DNA of 64,000 nt. Origin: Cricetomys ansorgei (Eukaryota; Chordata; Mammalia; Rodentia; Nesomyidae). The stretch lies in assembly GCA_026225945.1 (NCBI GenBank), contig JAMJFZ010004061.1:22494001-22558000 (forward strand), given 5' to 3'. This document shows positions 10,571 to 22,756 of this stretch, piece by piece (position 1 is the first letter of the stretch; the number at the start of each line of letters is the position of its first letter). A program made the translations under genes and the position numbers. The notes under the pieces are model-generated. The model saw only the letters and a list, made by a program, of their open reading frames with translations. It was not told where the DNA came from and ran no database searches.

Positions 10571-13009
10571 CAATATTCACTCTCTCCTGAAATCCAGTTA
10601 CATAGGTCTCAAGGCTCAAAAAAATTTGGGCATGAGACTGATGATCATTCCTAATCTTTGATTATGGAGTAATAATTTGTTCTCTGTTCTATCTTAGACT
10701 CTTAAGTAGTTGGCTAAGAGAGGCCAAGGAGGATGTCATTTTTGAGTCAGGAGTTCCTTTCTTGTAATTCCCTACTGCAGAGATGTACAATATTACAGAG
10801 AAAAGCTATCCAGGGTTTCCCTGGATTCTTTGTGCCCTTACAACTATTCATTTTGTCAATATGCCCTGAAGTACAGAGAGGACACAGAAAACACAGAACA
10901 CCAAGCTTTCTACAAAATCCAGACCATAATTCCAGTGTCCTGACTTTCACAGTGCCATCACTTGGGGCCTATGTGGTTCTGGGGAGAAAATAGCAAGAGT
11001 AGCATTTAGAAAATAAAAAAGAAAGAAAAAAAATCTACCAAGCCAGCGTGTACTTCTACCAGTCTTTAGGGAATAGGAGGAGTGATTCTCATTATTCTTG
11101 AAGAACTGTCCTGTCATTAACAATATCCAGGCCTCATTTCTTATCCTCAGAAGCAAGCAAAAACTCCACAATGACTTCAAACGCATAGTCCAAAATGACC
11201 TTCCTATATAATCTGTTCCCAAGACTGAAATGGTATTGAGCCTTTACAGATCCTTTGAAAGTCATACACAAACTGCACTTTCCTGTTTCAATGGCTTATG
11301 GGTAACTGAAGATGAACCAAGGCTTTTTCAATTCGTGCAATCACCAGGCACTGTTCTTTCCAACTCTAAGCCACGCATTGCCTCCAAAGCCAATTTTTGC
11401 AAAGCGCCACATTCTTTCTAAATATCCCATGGATTTCATTATGTATAAAGAACGTAGCCCTGAAGCTAATAATAAGATAAGCACCAAAAATCCGTTCCTT
11501 TTGAATTGGTTCTGTAATACTGGGTGTTAATGAACCTTAGAGAAATAAAGCTAGGAAAAGCACTTGGCAGATTCGCAGTGCACAACGTTGACCGTCTCGA
11601 GGCAGAAGTCATTGTAAAAGTCAAGAGGTTCCCCAGGCTTCTGCCATCACAACCCCAGTTTAACTCAGCACATTGGCTCTATCTGATAGCTCTACAGTTG
11701 CCTTCCCAACCACACCACCTTTTTTTTTTTCCTCTCTCTCTCTCTCAGAATGTCTCCCATGCCTCCCTGAACAACCTGCAGGTTTTAGCAAGGGGACTTG
11801 TGAGTTAGAGTCAAGCCAACAGTCATTTCCTGGCCACTGCTACTATTTCAGACATAGGCATGTGAATCCACTCAGAGTGGTGACAAGAGTAGAATTTTCT
11901 GGATGCCCCGAGATTGAGGTGCCTGGGTCTTCTGAAATGTGCTCTGAATCCACACTCCCTCTCCAACAACTTGGGCACAGAGAATTTCAGCCGGCAGAAA
12001 TTCATAGCTTCCATCTACGTGCAAAGACTTATGAGGGAAATGATGACTGAGAACGTTTAATTGCCAATCAAACCTGAAGACATGCACCTGGGGAATAATT
12101 TTCGTGGATTAAACAGTTTTCTAAAGTCTTCTGCATGGGAAAGGTTAACATAGCATAAGAGTTTGGGTCTGTCTGCGGCAAAGTCATCTTTCTTCTGGGT
12201 AACAGGAATCCTAGAAATATCAGGAGGTTTTAAAAATAATAGCTATTCTTTTTGACATTTAGCTGATCAATGTAATTTAAACTGTCATTCAAACAGGATG
12301 AAAAAAAGTTTAGGTAATTTTATGAGACGTGCTGAACTTAAAAGAACATACTCAAATCACATTTCTAATTTCCTTGGCTTCCAAAGAAACAAAAGTGTGC
12401 TCGCCTGGTAAACCTTTTATGCATGGCATCTTTGGAATTTGAAACAGACTTTGCAGAAGAAAATCACTAACCCCTGTGACAAAACTTATAAATCAAATGG
12501 AAGTCATATATTTAAAATTATGCAAGCTTGATTCAGCATCACAATGGAAGGCAGAGATGCCGACAGACCTGGAATCTGACATTGAGAGGTCAGCTATGAG
12601 CAAGGTTTCTATTTGCATGGAAAAGCTACATGTGTAATTAAGTAAAATTAATTATGCTTGTACAAATTTCACAGACGTGCTGCAGATCTGGATTTTTGAC
12701 TAATTAATCTTTAATTTAGTTGTGAAAACTAAACCACATGAGCTTTTATCAGAATGCTCTGCTCACCCATTAAAAGAAAAGAGGTAAAAAAAAAAGTCAT
12801 AGATTTTAGGAACCATTTGGAAAAATAATCAAAAAAAGCTATAAAGGCAAGATGAGAGTCAATTATCTAAGATGTTAAGCCATATTTTGAGGTTATCTTG
12901 TCCTTCATTTTCTCACAGGTACCCCTTAATTAAATGTAAATAATCAGAAAGGCCAATTAATAGATGGCAGTAATTCCCTGCTTAGGTAGTAGAACCCATT
13001 TACCATACA
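10571..13009. other. Repeat-poor intron; candidate conserved noncoding element
   Basis: About 2.4 kb without a recognisable SINE or LINE. The part at 11.95-12.96 kb has dense homeodomain-type cores (TAATTA at 12635-12640 and again near 12648, 12701), a perfect POU octamer ATTTGCAT (12611-12618) and ATTAAT-rich sequence. Open frames at 11524-12050 and on the opposite strand have no family signature. Whether it is conserved cannot be tested here. Confidence 0.4.
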
Positions 13010-13080
13010 TTAAGGGTGCTATGAATGCCACAAAACAAAAACTAAAACACAACAAGCAACCAACCAAAACAAAACAGAAT
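13010..13080. repeat. A-rich (CAAAA)n-like low-complexity DNA
   Basis: Irregular CAAAACAAAAACTAAAACAC and CCAACCAAAACAAAACAG sequence. It may be the remnant of a SINE or LINE tail, but no element body is recognisable. Confidence 0.6.
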
Positions 13081-13282
13081 GTGTCCCCCTTTCAATAGTC
13101 TATGATACCATCTCAGAGGTGAGCCACGAGGAAGCAGCCACCATGCCCACACTATTATTTCTAGGATATATGTCCTCCAAATATTCTTTGGGACGGAATG
13201 ACAGCAACTTTGATGAAAGCAGCTACATATTTGGGGCTTGCTAGGGATTAGAAACTTTCTTAAAGATATATCTCTATTTTTT

Positions 13283-13455
13283 ATTTGTGCGTAATGAGAG
13301 TGCCCACAGAGGTCAGATAATGATGTCAGATGCCCCTGGAGCTGGAGTTACAAGTGGTTGTATGCTGCCCAAAGTGGGAGCTGGAAACTGAACTTGGGTA
13401 TTCTAGAGTTGCAGCAAGGGCTCTTAACCGCTGAGTTATCTCTGTAGCTTTGGAC
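13283..13455 (-). mobile_element. B3/B2-type SINE, antisense
   Basis: Antisense landmarks: CCTGGAGCTGGAGTTACAAG, GGGAGCTGGAAACTGAACTT and AGCAAGGGCTCTTAACCGCT, then GAGTTATCTCTGTAGC. The last two correspond to the tRNA-derived A-box region at the 5' end of the SINE. Confidence 0.82.
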
Positions 13456-13459
13456 CAAG

Positions 13460-14204
13460 ATTCTTGAGCCACTTAATAAAAGCATCAGAACACGCAAACT
13501 GGAAATAAGAGAACAAAGAGTGACCAGCCTCGTTTGAGTGACCATAAGATGAGGATCTGCTGTTGTCAGTCCATTGCCTTCAGCCTAGGTGTGTGTTCCT
13601 ACAGTACACTGTGGATAGCAACTCTTCTTGACCCACTACATAGAGACTGCCTGGTCCAATTGCTTACTTTACCAGGACCAATGGATTTGCCTGAAGCCAC
13701 AGCCTCTTCTTCTTCCCTCATTCTGGATTCTCTCTCAGATCTTTACATGGCTTTCTCCATCTTATTCCTTTACTTGTCCAGAGAGGCACATTCTGTCCCC
13801 CTGCTCCCAACAAGCACAACCCAGTTTCTCATTGTTACATCTCCCTTGCCTCCTTTAGAGGACGCTCACTGCCGATAATTACTTAGCTTATTTAGTGGTT
13901 TGCTTCTTTATAGGGCATCTTATCCACTGAATAGCTGGACTTTGCTGTTTCCCACGGTTCTGTTTTAAGTTGAATCAGCAATAATCTGTACTCATAAAAT
14001 ATTTGACTGGCTATATTTCTTACAGGAAAGATGACTTTTGGCAATATCTGAGTTAAATATGTTTTTAAGACTCCATTAGTCATTCCTCTAAAAGTGAGCT
14101 TATGACTCTGGTCTGAATTTTAGCAACTGAACCTATTTGCTTTGGAAGCAAATCACAAGTATTTAAGTTGGCAGTAACACCAACTAACATCGAATGTCTG
14201 CAAT
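13460..14204. other. Unique intronic sequence
   Basis: No repeat or gene recognised. Open frames at 13534-13878 are hydrophobic, low in charge and without motif. Confidence 0.4.
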
Positions 14205-14395
14205 GCTTTACCTCTTGGTTATCTCTTGTCTTCATCACAGGCCTACAGTGCTGATATTACAAGTCCTGTTCTTAGAAATGAGCAAGCAATGCTCTCAAAG
14301 TTAAATCACTTTCAACCATCACCTGGATTGTCAATCACAGGACTGCCATAGAAGCTCACATCTGTCTTCTCCAAAGCCACAAACCCATGCTCCTC
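14205..14395 (-). mobile_element. Probable MIR SINE, antisense
   Basis: Worn match to antisense MIR: ATTACAAGTCCTGTTCTTAG..AAATGAGCAAG in place of the 'TACAGATGAGGAAACTGAG' block, then an AAGTTAAATCACTTTCAACC block. It is ancient and highly diverged. Confidence 0.45.
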
Positions 14396-14924
14396 CATCT
14401 AAGGCTGTGGTCTTCACACACTTGCAGCTTTCTGAAGCATCAGTTGGTAATACAACTCCAGTGTAACTGAGGACAATGAGACACTTGTAGAAAAGGAGCC
14501 AAGAATCTGGGCAGTCTGGACTGAAAGCATTTGCTCCACAGTTATTAAGTCTGCTGTCTCTTACGCCTCTTCACCCCTTCTAAGCTCAAAAAGCAATTTT
14601 TTTTCAATAGGAGTGACGATAACCAATAAGGCCCATTAGAAAACACAAAGAGAAGACATTTTCTCAATAAACTGCATGTGAGACACATGTCAACTTGGAA
14701 TATGAAATATTAATACTCATATATGGTCAGTAAGAAAGTTCTAGAAGTGAGTTTATTTTAGGGATCCTAAAAGACTATAAGCATTCCTTATGTGTCCTGC
14801 TGCTCTCTGTAAAACATTTTAACAATTCCACAAGTGTTAACACTAAGAATTCTGAAAAATAAAAACAGTATCCCCTCATGGGAGGATTATAGCAGGGTTA
14901 TGAAGAGTCTCAGTTGATTGTGAT

Positions 14925-15095
14925 AGTGTAGTTACTTTAACTTTAGTATAGTCACCTGACCTCTCCTCTGGGTCTCGGTTACCTTAGTCAAGTAAGGAGA
15001 TTAACTCAAGAACGCATATGCTAGGGTTGGTGGACAATTTAGGTAACGTACCCCATGGTAAATGCACAATACAGTGCCTGCCTCAGAACAAGCTC
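14925..15095 (+). mobile_element. Possible MIR SINE
   Basis: GTCACCTGACCTCTCCTCTGG, GTCTCGGTTACCTTAGTCA and ACAGTGCCTGCCTCAG fall in MIR order but are very diverged. Confidence 0.4.
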
Positions 15096-16289
15096 TCCAT
15101 CCATGCCATGCCATGAATGACAACTGTTTTCTAGACCTGAGGTGGAGGACAATGTGCATGTGATTAGTTAAATACTGTACCACGGTAATAATAAACCAAA
15201 AATTATTATAGGCCAAGTATCTTTCCCTCAGTACATAAATTACCTCTATTAGATGTTAGGATTAGTCTTTTTAATTCTTCAGAATAAGGTCTCTAGAGAC
15301 CCTTAAGAGAGCACCAAGATGCACTGTTACTCCTCTACTGGTCATTTTCTTTTTGTCCACTTAGCTCCTTGTGTTTCATTTTTCTTAAATCGTACACATG
15401 CTGTATAAATACAGACTCCTCACATAATATAAACCACAGAAGAAAGCCGCTTACCACAAGCCTTATCTACCTGGCTGCTGCCCCAGAATCACCACCATTG
15501 AATGGCTCACAGGAACCCAGCCTCAGATTCTTCAGGCACTCATGTGCATTCTTCTAGGATCACTGAATACTTTTGTCTCTTCTTTCATTCTGTCTTCATT
15601 TTTAGCATCTATTCAGCCACTGAAAGTCTCTTTGATTAAGCCAAATCGCACCTCCACTGATTCTTACAGCATCCACTTATTGTAGTTGCTCTTCTGTGTT
15701 TGTCTGTACATCCAAATGATTCCTTCCCATATTCCGCACACCAGACAGAATGTTTCCCCAGGGAAGACTGCACTTGGCATATTCGCTCCTGTACTTCTAG
15801 CGAGTGACATGCTTTCATACTGTTTGTGATTAGTGCACAGGAAGAACTCTGCAAGTAAGTGGCTATTCATTCACTAGATTGTCACCAGATTGTAACAAAC
15901 CAGTGTTTGAAGAGGTGAGGGTTTTAAGTAGGAACCATTTGTTTAATTGGGACTAGGAACTCATTTTCAAAAGAAAACCAAAAAACTCAGAGACATAAGG
16001 CTCTCCATTACTGAATGAACAAGATGGAAATCATCCCTACTCTCTGGAATCCTGCTTGACAAGAATCAGAGTACAAATGTCATCTGAGCATATATGAAAT
16101 TTCTTAAGTGAACAAGGCACTTATTTCTACATAATTATCAACTATGGGAGGCACCAAACTGTTTAACTTGGTGAACAATGGACCTACACGATCATGTTTT
16201 CTTATATGTGTGCTTTAGGTATAGCAGTTCCTCTTCTAACTAGGAGAGTATCATAGAGAATAGGGGAATAGTTTTTTGTTTGTTTTTAC
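15096..16289. other. Intronic sequence, possible worn L2 at 15470-15890
   Basis: The segment around 15740-15890 (CAGACAGAATGTTTCCCCAGG, then a tail GTAAGTGGCTATTCATTCA) loosely resembles the LINE2 3' end. The resemblance is too weak for a firm call. The remainder is unrecognised. Confidence 0.3.
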
Positions 16290-16440
16290 ATTTCAATTAA
16301 TTATTATTTGAGCATTTTAAGTTACATACAATGTGTAAATGTATTTTGATCATATTCATCCTCAACTCTTTCCAGATCCACCACTCCATTCCTATCTATC
16401 CAAATAATCATAGATCAATGCACTTCTCAACCTTCATCTA
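16290..16440 (-). mobile_element. Rodent L1 3' end, antisense
   Basis: TTTTGATCATATTCATCCTCAAC and TTCCAGATCCACCACTCC are the reverse complement of the terminal Lx/L1 3' UTR. There, sense copies carry 'GAATATGATCAAAATACA'. Confidence 0.6.
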
Positions 16441-16530
16441 TGTGCAGGAGATGGTGATTAACACAAGAAACTCAGAATTCACCAAGTTGCAGAAAATAAA
16501 AGACTTCAGAATACTCAGCCCTAAAGGTAT

Positions 16531-16537
16531 TACACAC

Positions 16538-16597
<60 letters not shown>
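16531..16597. repeat. (CA)n microsatellite
   Basis: About 33 CA units with CATA interruptions near the left end. It is a likely length polymorphism. Confidence 0.96.
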
Positions 16598-16599
<2 letters not shown>

Positions 16600-18937
16600 C
16601 ATACCTCCTCCTGGTGGCTATGGCACTCCCTCAACTTATCATACCACTCTGTCTCAGAATCTGTGACTACAGTGTCTATTTCCTCCTGCCTCACTGTCAG
16701 GAGAATTCTAGTCACTAAGTTTAGGACTTCTGCCCTCTGAAATCAAGGGAAACATGCATCCTCATCTCAAGATCCTTAATTAAGCAAATTCAGATCCTTT
16801 GCCAAATAAGGTAACAGTCACAGCTTCCAGGAAGAAAACCCTAACTTAACTTTGGGGGGCCATCATTTAAGCAGTTTCATTTTCCCATTCCAAGCTATTC
16901 TTCTAGGAATGCTGTTCCTTCATAAATAAGTAAGTGTTCTCTCCATGCACTGTAAGAGCACTTGGTCTGTGCTTTTGACAGAGTAGAAATGGTGCTGATG
17001 GTCTTTTGAGTTTAGGTCATTACAATGCTATCTATGTTCTTCTACCTTAAGTGGAACATTATATTCTGGAGTCTGGCTACCATGCTGAGTAACTGCAAAT
17101 TAAGTCCTAGCGATGTGTCATAGGTAGGTATTGTGTCCACTGAACTCCCAGCTGACATTCAGCAGCAAACACTTACGTGTAAGTCCTTATACAACCACTT
17201 ACACAAGATGAGTCTAGACTCAGAATCAAATAATCTCCAGCAGGTCAAGTAAAATATCAGGAAATAGTGAGCTCTACCCACACTGTGGGAGCTATAGGAA
17301 AATAAGTTGTATCTTTATCAAGTCACAAAAATTTAGGGAACTTTGCCTGTATAGCAACAGGCAACCAGACCAACTATTCTTTAAATAACTGAGCAAATTA
17401 AAACTCATAAGAAAAAGGCACAGCAGCTCTATTCCTTAGCATTTAATATCTTGAATCTTTGCTAATTCAGACAGATGAAGCAAGCACAGACTCTCACAGA
17501 CATGAACTACACACACACGCACGCGCACACACACACACACATTTCCACAAGAAACAAAAATAATTGTGACTCCCCTTCTGAGTCAAAGGGTATGGGAAAG
17601 CCATAGATAAAAACTGAAACTATGTGATCTTAGAGGACCTTAGACGTTATGGGTCCCAAACTGCATGTTTTATAGATAAGCAGAATAATGCCTAGACATA
17701 ATCTCTTAGTCCCTTTCTTTGTAATATAGCTTTTTACCCTGCAAAGGTCCGTCTACCTCTCACAGACAAGAAAAATTTAATCACAATCTCAGAACCTCCT
17801 CAGTTTGAAGCCCTGAAAGAGACTGAGGATGCAGGAAGGCAAAGGTATAGGATATCCCACAAGCAAATTATGAAAAACTCTCTTCTTCTCTTTCCATTAA
17901 ATTGTTGTTTCTTCCTTTTCCTAAATTAATCCCAGGTCTCAGAAACTATGGAGAACACTGAGAAAAAAAGCAAAAAATTATATTCATAGGTCTCAGCACG
18001 TGGTCTAAGACCAATCTAAGATGTAGGGTGGTAACTCTAGACCAGTACTGAAACAAAGGACTTTCTGGAGTGATGTACTTCCTTATATGACAGCTACCAG
18101 CTACATGTACCTTTTGAACACCTGCAATGAAGCTAGTATGATTCAGAAAATGAACTTTCAATGTTGTAACATTTGGGTTCCTTAGAAATCAGTGTGACTC
18201 CAGTCTGGGGCTTAGCGTGGCCCTCATGCTCTCTGAAGTAATGTGCCCTTGATATCTGCAACTTCTCTCATCTGAGCACTTAATTCCTTGGTAAGAGAGA
18301 CAGATTCCTGAGATGGGGCCCAAATGTCTGATTGGGGTTATTTGGAGTTCGCAATAATGAAGCCAGTAAGAACTTAAAATTCCATGTGTGAGACGTAAGG
18401 GAGGAAATGTTTCCAGGATGATTTTCTAACATTATTTTCCTCAATTCTAGGACAGTAAAAATCCAGTTTGTGGTCAATAAAAACTAGGAGGTGTCAATGG
18501 TCATGGGCATTATCCCTGTAATGGGATGAAGTTGCAAAGTAATTTGTTCATCATTAGAACTGGAGTCTCTTAGTTTAACCTCATGTGGAATTTGTATTCT
18601 GTTTTACTTACAGTGTTGAACACCCCTGCTCTCTATCCTCCCATCCTGCTTCAGCTCCCAGCACTTGAACTTTCTGTGTGAGGCTTCCCAATCCCTTTTA
18701 AGAAACTCATCTCTTGATGACAATCCTGCTGCTGACTATACTTCAACTTTCACCAGAAAGGGTCTCCCCTACCCTGTGAATCTCTACCCTAGAATCTGCC
18801 TAGATGCCTTCTAGCTTTACCTGAGTCTTCTCTCATATATCTTTACAATCCGTGTCATTTGGGAAGGTATTAGAACTATGTTGTATTTCTCCCTGGTAAA
18901 TTATGAACTAACTAGGAAAGCATAAAACCATGTTAGG
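16600..18937. other. Unique intronic sequence
   Basis: No SINE or LINE body recognised. A short (CA)n/(CG)-containing alternating tract is at 17509-17540. A worn L2-like trace may lie at 18600-18915. No coding potential. Confidence 0.35.
17509..17540. repeat. (CA)n with CG steps
   Basis: ACACACACACGCACGCGCACACAC-type alternating purine-pyrimidine tract. Confidence 0.9.
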
Positions 18938-19245
18938 GTACTGGAGAGATGGCTTAGTTGCTATAGTACAAGCATGAACATCTGAGCTCTAGGACTCATG
19001 TAAAAAAAAAACTAGGCATAGCAGCACATGTCTGTAATTCTAGCACTGAGGAAGTACAGATATGAGGAGCCTAGAAGCACACTGGCCAGTTAGTCTAGCC
19101 AAATTGGTGAGATGTAAGCTCAGTGAGAGAACTATCTCAAAAATTGTGTAGACAGTGATTGAGGAAGACATCCAATGTCTGTCTGGACTCCATGTGCATG
19201 TACACATGTGTATATACACCTGCATGCATATGTGCACATGTATAA

Positions 19246-19247
<2 letters not shown>
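18938..19247 (+). mobile_element. B4-family SINE
   Basis: ACTGGAGAGATGGCTTAGTT head, CATAGCAGCACATGTCTGTAATTCTAGCACTGAGG middle in B1-like order, AAATTGGTGAGATGTAAGCTCAGTGAGAGA, TTGAGGAAGACATCCAATG and a TGTGCATGTACACATG tail. Confidence 0.87.

Positions 19248-19296
<49 letters not shown>
19248..19296. repeat. (CA)n microsatellite at B4 3' end
   Basis: About 24 uninterrupted CA units. Confidence 0.96.
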
Positions 19297-19298
<2 letters not shown>

Positions 19299-19304
19299 TA
19301 ATGG

Positions 19305-19390
19305 GTACAGTAATTGAAGAAGACACTTGATACCAACCACCAACCTCTGACCTCCACACAGACATACACAGGTGCTCATGTGATACAGTG
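19305..19390 (+). mobile_element. Second partial B4 3' end
   Basis: AATTGAAGAAGACACTTGATACC and AACCTCTGACCTCCACACAG repeat the 3' block of the B4 just upstream. The (CA)n therefore appears flanked by two copies of the same B4 segment. Confidence 0.55.
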
Positions 19391-19429
19391 TTCAAATACT
19401 GTGCTTAAGAAATACTATTTGACAAGTTT

Positions 19430-19736
19430 GGGGAGATAGCCCCGTCAGTGAAGTGAGTGTCCCATAAGCATGAATACCAACATCCAGTTCAGCAAAGCTA
19501 CATAAGATGTTTCCTGCGGTATGATGCAATACACTGCTGGAGAGAGAGAAACACATCTCTGGAGTTTGCTAATCAGCTAACCTAGCTTTTTTGGTGATTT
19601 CAAGGCTCGTGAGAGATGCTTCAAAAAAGAAGAAGAGGAATAATGAAAAGGAGGAGGAGAAAGAGGAAGAGGAGGAAGGGGAGGAAGGATGAATAGCACT
19701 CAAGTTTGTCCTATGGCCTTCACTTGCATGAATATA
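19430..19736 (+). mobile_element. Degenerate B4-like SINE with internal purine expansion
   Basis: GGGGAGATAGCCCCGTCAGTGAAGTG-type head, ATTTCAAGGCTCGTGAGAGATGC, then a GAA/GGA-rich purine run at 19622-19690, then TGTCCTATGGCCTTCACTTGCATG and a (CA) tail. The purine run replaces the usual central A-rich linker. Confidence 0.55.
19622..19690. repeat. Purine tract (GAA)n/(GGA)n
   Basis: About 70 nearly pure purines on the plus strand, with AAGAAGAAGAGG and GGAGGAGGAG units. Confidence 0.9.
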
Positions 19737-19769
19737 CATACACACATACACACATACACACACACACAC
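19737..19769. repeat. (CA)n microsatellite
   Basis: ATACACAC units ending in a CA run, then GGGGGGG. Confidence 0.9.
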
Positions 19770-20252
19770 GGGGGGGCATCTTGGTTCATAACATTTGGCA
19801 GCAATTACAATACCAAATTCTTCCCTGGGATTGATTGACTTATTGAGGTATACAGATCATAAAGGAGATGAGTGCTTGAACTTGATTATGAAGCGGTATT
19901 TTTAATGTAGGCACTATTTACATTCTTGCAAATGCTTTCAAGGCCTTCCGATTAAATATGACATTAGTGAGTCATACCCTACAACTGATAGGAAATTAAG
20001 TATGAGTCGTGCTTTTGGTTTTGCATTCTAATTTCCATGCTGTTTAAAACATTAATATTTTTGGCAGTTTTTCAGACAGATGGGTTTGAACTAATAGGTA
20101 AAAGTGACCACAGCATGAAGGTACCAGAGATGGATGCACAGATGATGAGCTCACCCTGAGAAGCTTTACCATGTCCCCAAGTGATACTAGAATCCACACT
20201 ATGTGGTATGTGGATGCTACTCACATACTCAATTACATTAAAAACACTAAGT

Positions 20253-20272
20253 AAAAAAAAAAAAAAAAAAAA
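20253..20272. repeat. Poly(A) tract
   Basis: Twenty consecutive A. No SINE or LINE body is visible to the left, so it may be a worn tail or simple expansion. Confidence 0.9.
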
Positions 20273-20831
20273 CACCAATAACATCACTTCCTTCCATTTG
20301 CTGAGCAAATCTGTCCATTAACTAGAATGAAGTCTCCCACTTCAAATACATTTCACACTCCGTTGTTGCTTTCCTTGTGCAATTAAAATGTAGCAGGTAG
20401 TTGATACAGGGGAGTGCCTACATTAAAAATACCTCTTCATAATCAAACTCAAGCACTCATCTCATTTATGATCTGTCTACCTCAATACATCAACCAATAT
20501 TTCATTGTAAAAGCCATATAAAGCTCTATTAACCCATCTTAATACATTTCAATTTAAACTGACTGTATGTTCATAATGTTGCCCCACTCATTTGTTCTAT
20601 AGTTATATTCAGTTTTGCATGTGCTAAGAGACATGAATGCACAAAGCTGTGGATCAGAGATGAAGAGTTCAAGTAACTGTCTTCTGAGCCTACCTCCTAA
20701 CAGGAGAGACAGGAAGAAAAAGAAATGCAGGCAGGTGTAGCCAAACACAAAGGAGAAAGTGCAGGGTCAAGGTGAGAGGACCTCATAGAAAAAAATGAGA
20801 AGAAAGGAAAACTTGTTAAAGTGTTTGTGCA

Positions 20832-20875
20832 TGTGCACACACATGTGCGCACGCATGTGCATGCACACACACACC
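20832..20875. repeat. Alternating purine-pyrimidine tract
   Basis: GTGCACACACATGTGCGCACGC-type imperfect sequence with several GTGCAC and TGCGCA palindromes. Confidence 0.8.
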
Positions 20876-21644
20876 GGATAGAAGATCAAATGTAAATAAG
20901 ATTTTCAGATCTTACATTGATTAAGGGCAAGAATGTGCATGTCCTACCGTGGCTAAGGCAGGAGGTTGCTTCTATAGGCATGCAAGTCAAATGTAATGGG
21001 ATATGCAAAGCATACTGGGATAGTATAGTTCTTATAAGAGATTTTGATAGGGAGAGATGAAGATTAAAGAGGAATGGCTTGTCATGGGGGTATTTCAAAG
21101 TCAGATGCAAACTGTATTCATTTGCATACAGAAAACATGAACAGATACAGAATTCACTAGTAGCACAGGGAGAGTGGAGAAAACCATGCCTTATACCAGT
21201 CTCCCAAGACAATTCCAAAGGCTTTGTTCTAGGAAAGCCAACAGGGGTTGGGGGGGAGCATATCCAAAGAAGCCAAGGTCCCACTGACAGGAGGCTTGCC
21301 CGACTTTTCACCCAGGCATCCTGAATCCCCAGGAGACAGATATGCCTCTCCCTCCTGCTGATGAGTATCCTCATTCCCCTCTGCTTGAGTTAGTTTGACT
21401 AGGTCACAGTTCTGTGAGCTTTCCCAAAACAGATGAGGTGTCACTGGCCTGAGTTATGGAAGGCACTGGCGATTTTCCCTGGCTTTTCCTGTTATACAAT
21501 ATGTCCAATTTACAAGTATTAGAATATCTTCCTCTGACCCTTAGTGGATCTTTATCTTACTTTAGGGTAAATAAATCATGTTTGAGACATCACACTGAAC
21601 AAATTCAATTTTTCTTCATGAAAAATAGCCCTTGGCAAATGGAC

Positions 21645-21850
21645 AGTATTGTGTGCTGATTAAGACTGTACTCTGAGCTAGAGTCTCTGAAAGCTCATCC
21701 CTGATTTGTCATTCACTGACTGTGTGACCTTGGTCTAGTGCCTGTACTTCAAGCCTCCACTTTCTCATCTATTACTCATGAATAATATAAGTGCCTGCCT
21801 CTTCATGTTTTTATGATGACTATGGGGACATTATGAAGTAAATTCTATAT
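21645..21850 (+). mobile_element. MIR SINE
   Basis: Good MIR order: TGTGCTGATTAAGACTGTACTCTG, then TTCACTGACTGTGTGACCTTGG, CACTTTCTCATCTATTACTCATGAATAATATAAGTGCCTGCCTC and ATGATGACTATGGGGAC. Confidence 0.77.
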
Positions 21851-22756
21851 AATTTCTGTTAAATGAATAGACATTCATGTATTAGATGGTCATCAGAAAC
21901 TATGGTCTTGATTCTCTATTTCTGATAAATGAAAAGAGACATTCAGGAAAGCCATACTTTACACCATATGACTGGGTCCTTGGCTTTTGTGTTCTTTCTA
22001 CGCATGAGCTACAAGAGGAAAATTTACAATTACTGAACACACACTGAAAGCTGTCTCTATAGAAGCCACTGGGATGAGGCTAAAAATTGATAGAATATAA
22101 TCTTTGTGCCAGAGATGTTCCCAGGGCAAACAGAGGGTTGGAATCAGGTCAGAAGGCTTCATGACCCATGGTTTCCATCATCTGTAAAGTGAGGGTATTT
22201 GATAAAGAGACTCCCATGGTTTCCTTTTCATCTAGTTTTACATTTACTGGGGCACAAGATCATGCTGGTTATCAATGACTCCTGCACCTTTTCAGTTTTG
22301 CTACTTAATAAGCACTGGGATCAGTCATGGTATAGAACTGATGATCAATACTGCACTATTTGTAAGGTCTTCAAGGCTACTATCTTAGGAATTGGCTTCT
22401 AAAATGTGTTGGCAGAAGCAAGAGTCTATAGGAGAGTGACACTTCACATGCCAAGGCAAAGAGCAAAAGATAGAATTGAAACGACCATCTGCCTTGGAAG
22501 ACAGAGGGGCTAAAATACTTAGCTTCATCCTGAGTTCTGAGGAGAAAGGTTATATAGATCACAGCCAGTCACCAACCCTTGACATTCAAGCTGGAGCTTT
22601 CTGCATTGCTTCTCAGTATGTCAGACTTGTTAACATACCAGGAGCTACAGTCAATTAGTTTGGGTTCAAATCATTAGTCTGCCATTTTAGAATGGTATCA
22701 TCTCAAACAAGTTACTGCATCTTTCTCTCCTTTTAAAGTTTGTAATAGTCTATGCT
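21851..22756. other. Unique intronic sequence with possible MIR trace
   Basis: A weak MIR-like run at about 22640-22745 (GTTTGGGTTCAAATCATTAG, CAAACAAGTTACTGCATC). Otherwise no recognisable element or exon. Confidence 0.35.

Larger units (their letters stand above)
19790..21644. other. Unique intronic sequence
   Basis: No repeat body recognised apart from a 20-A tract at 20253-20272 and an alternating GT/CA stretch at 20832-20875. A 162-codon minus-strand open frame at 20886-21374 has no recognisable family and is rejected as a gene. Confidence 0.4.

Noticed and set aside
20886..21374. 162-codon minus-strand open frame
   Set aside because: No known domain or conserved motif and no splice-site context. 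Treated as chance.
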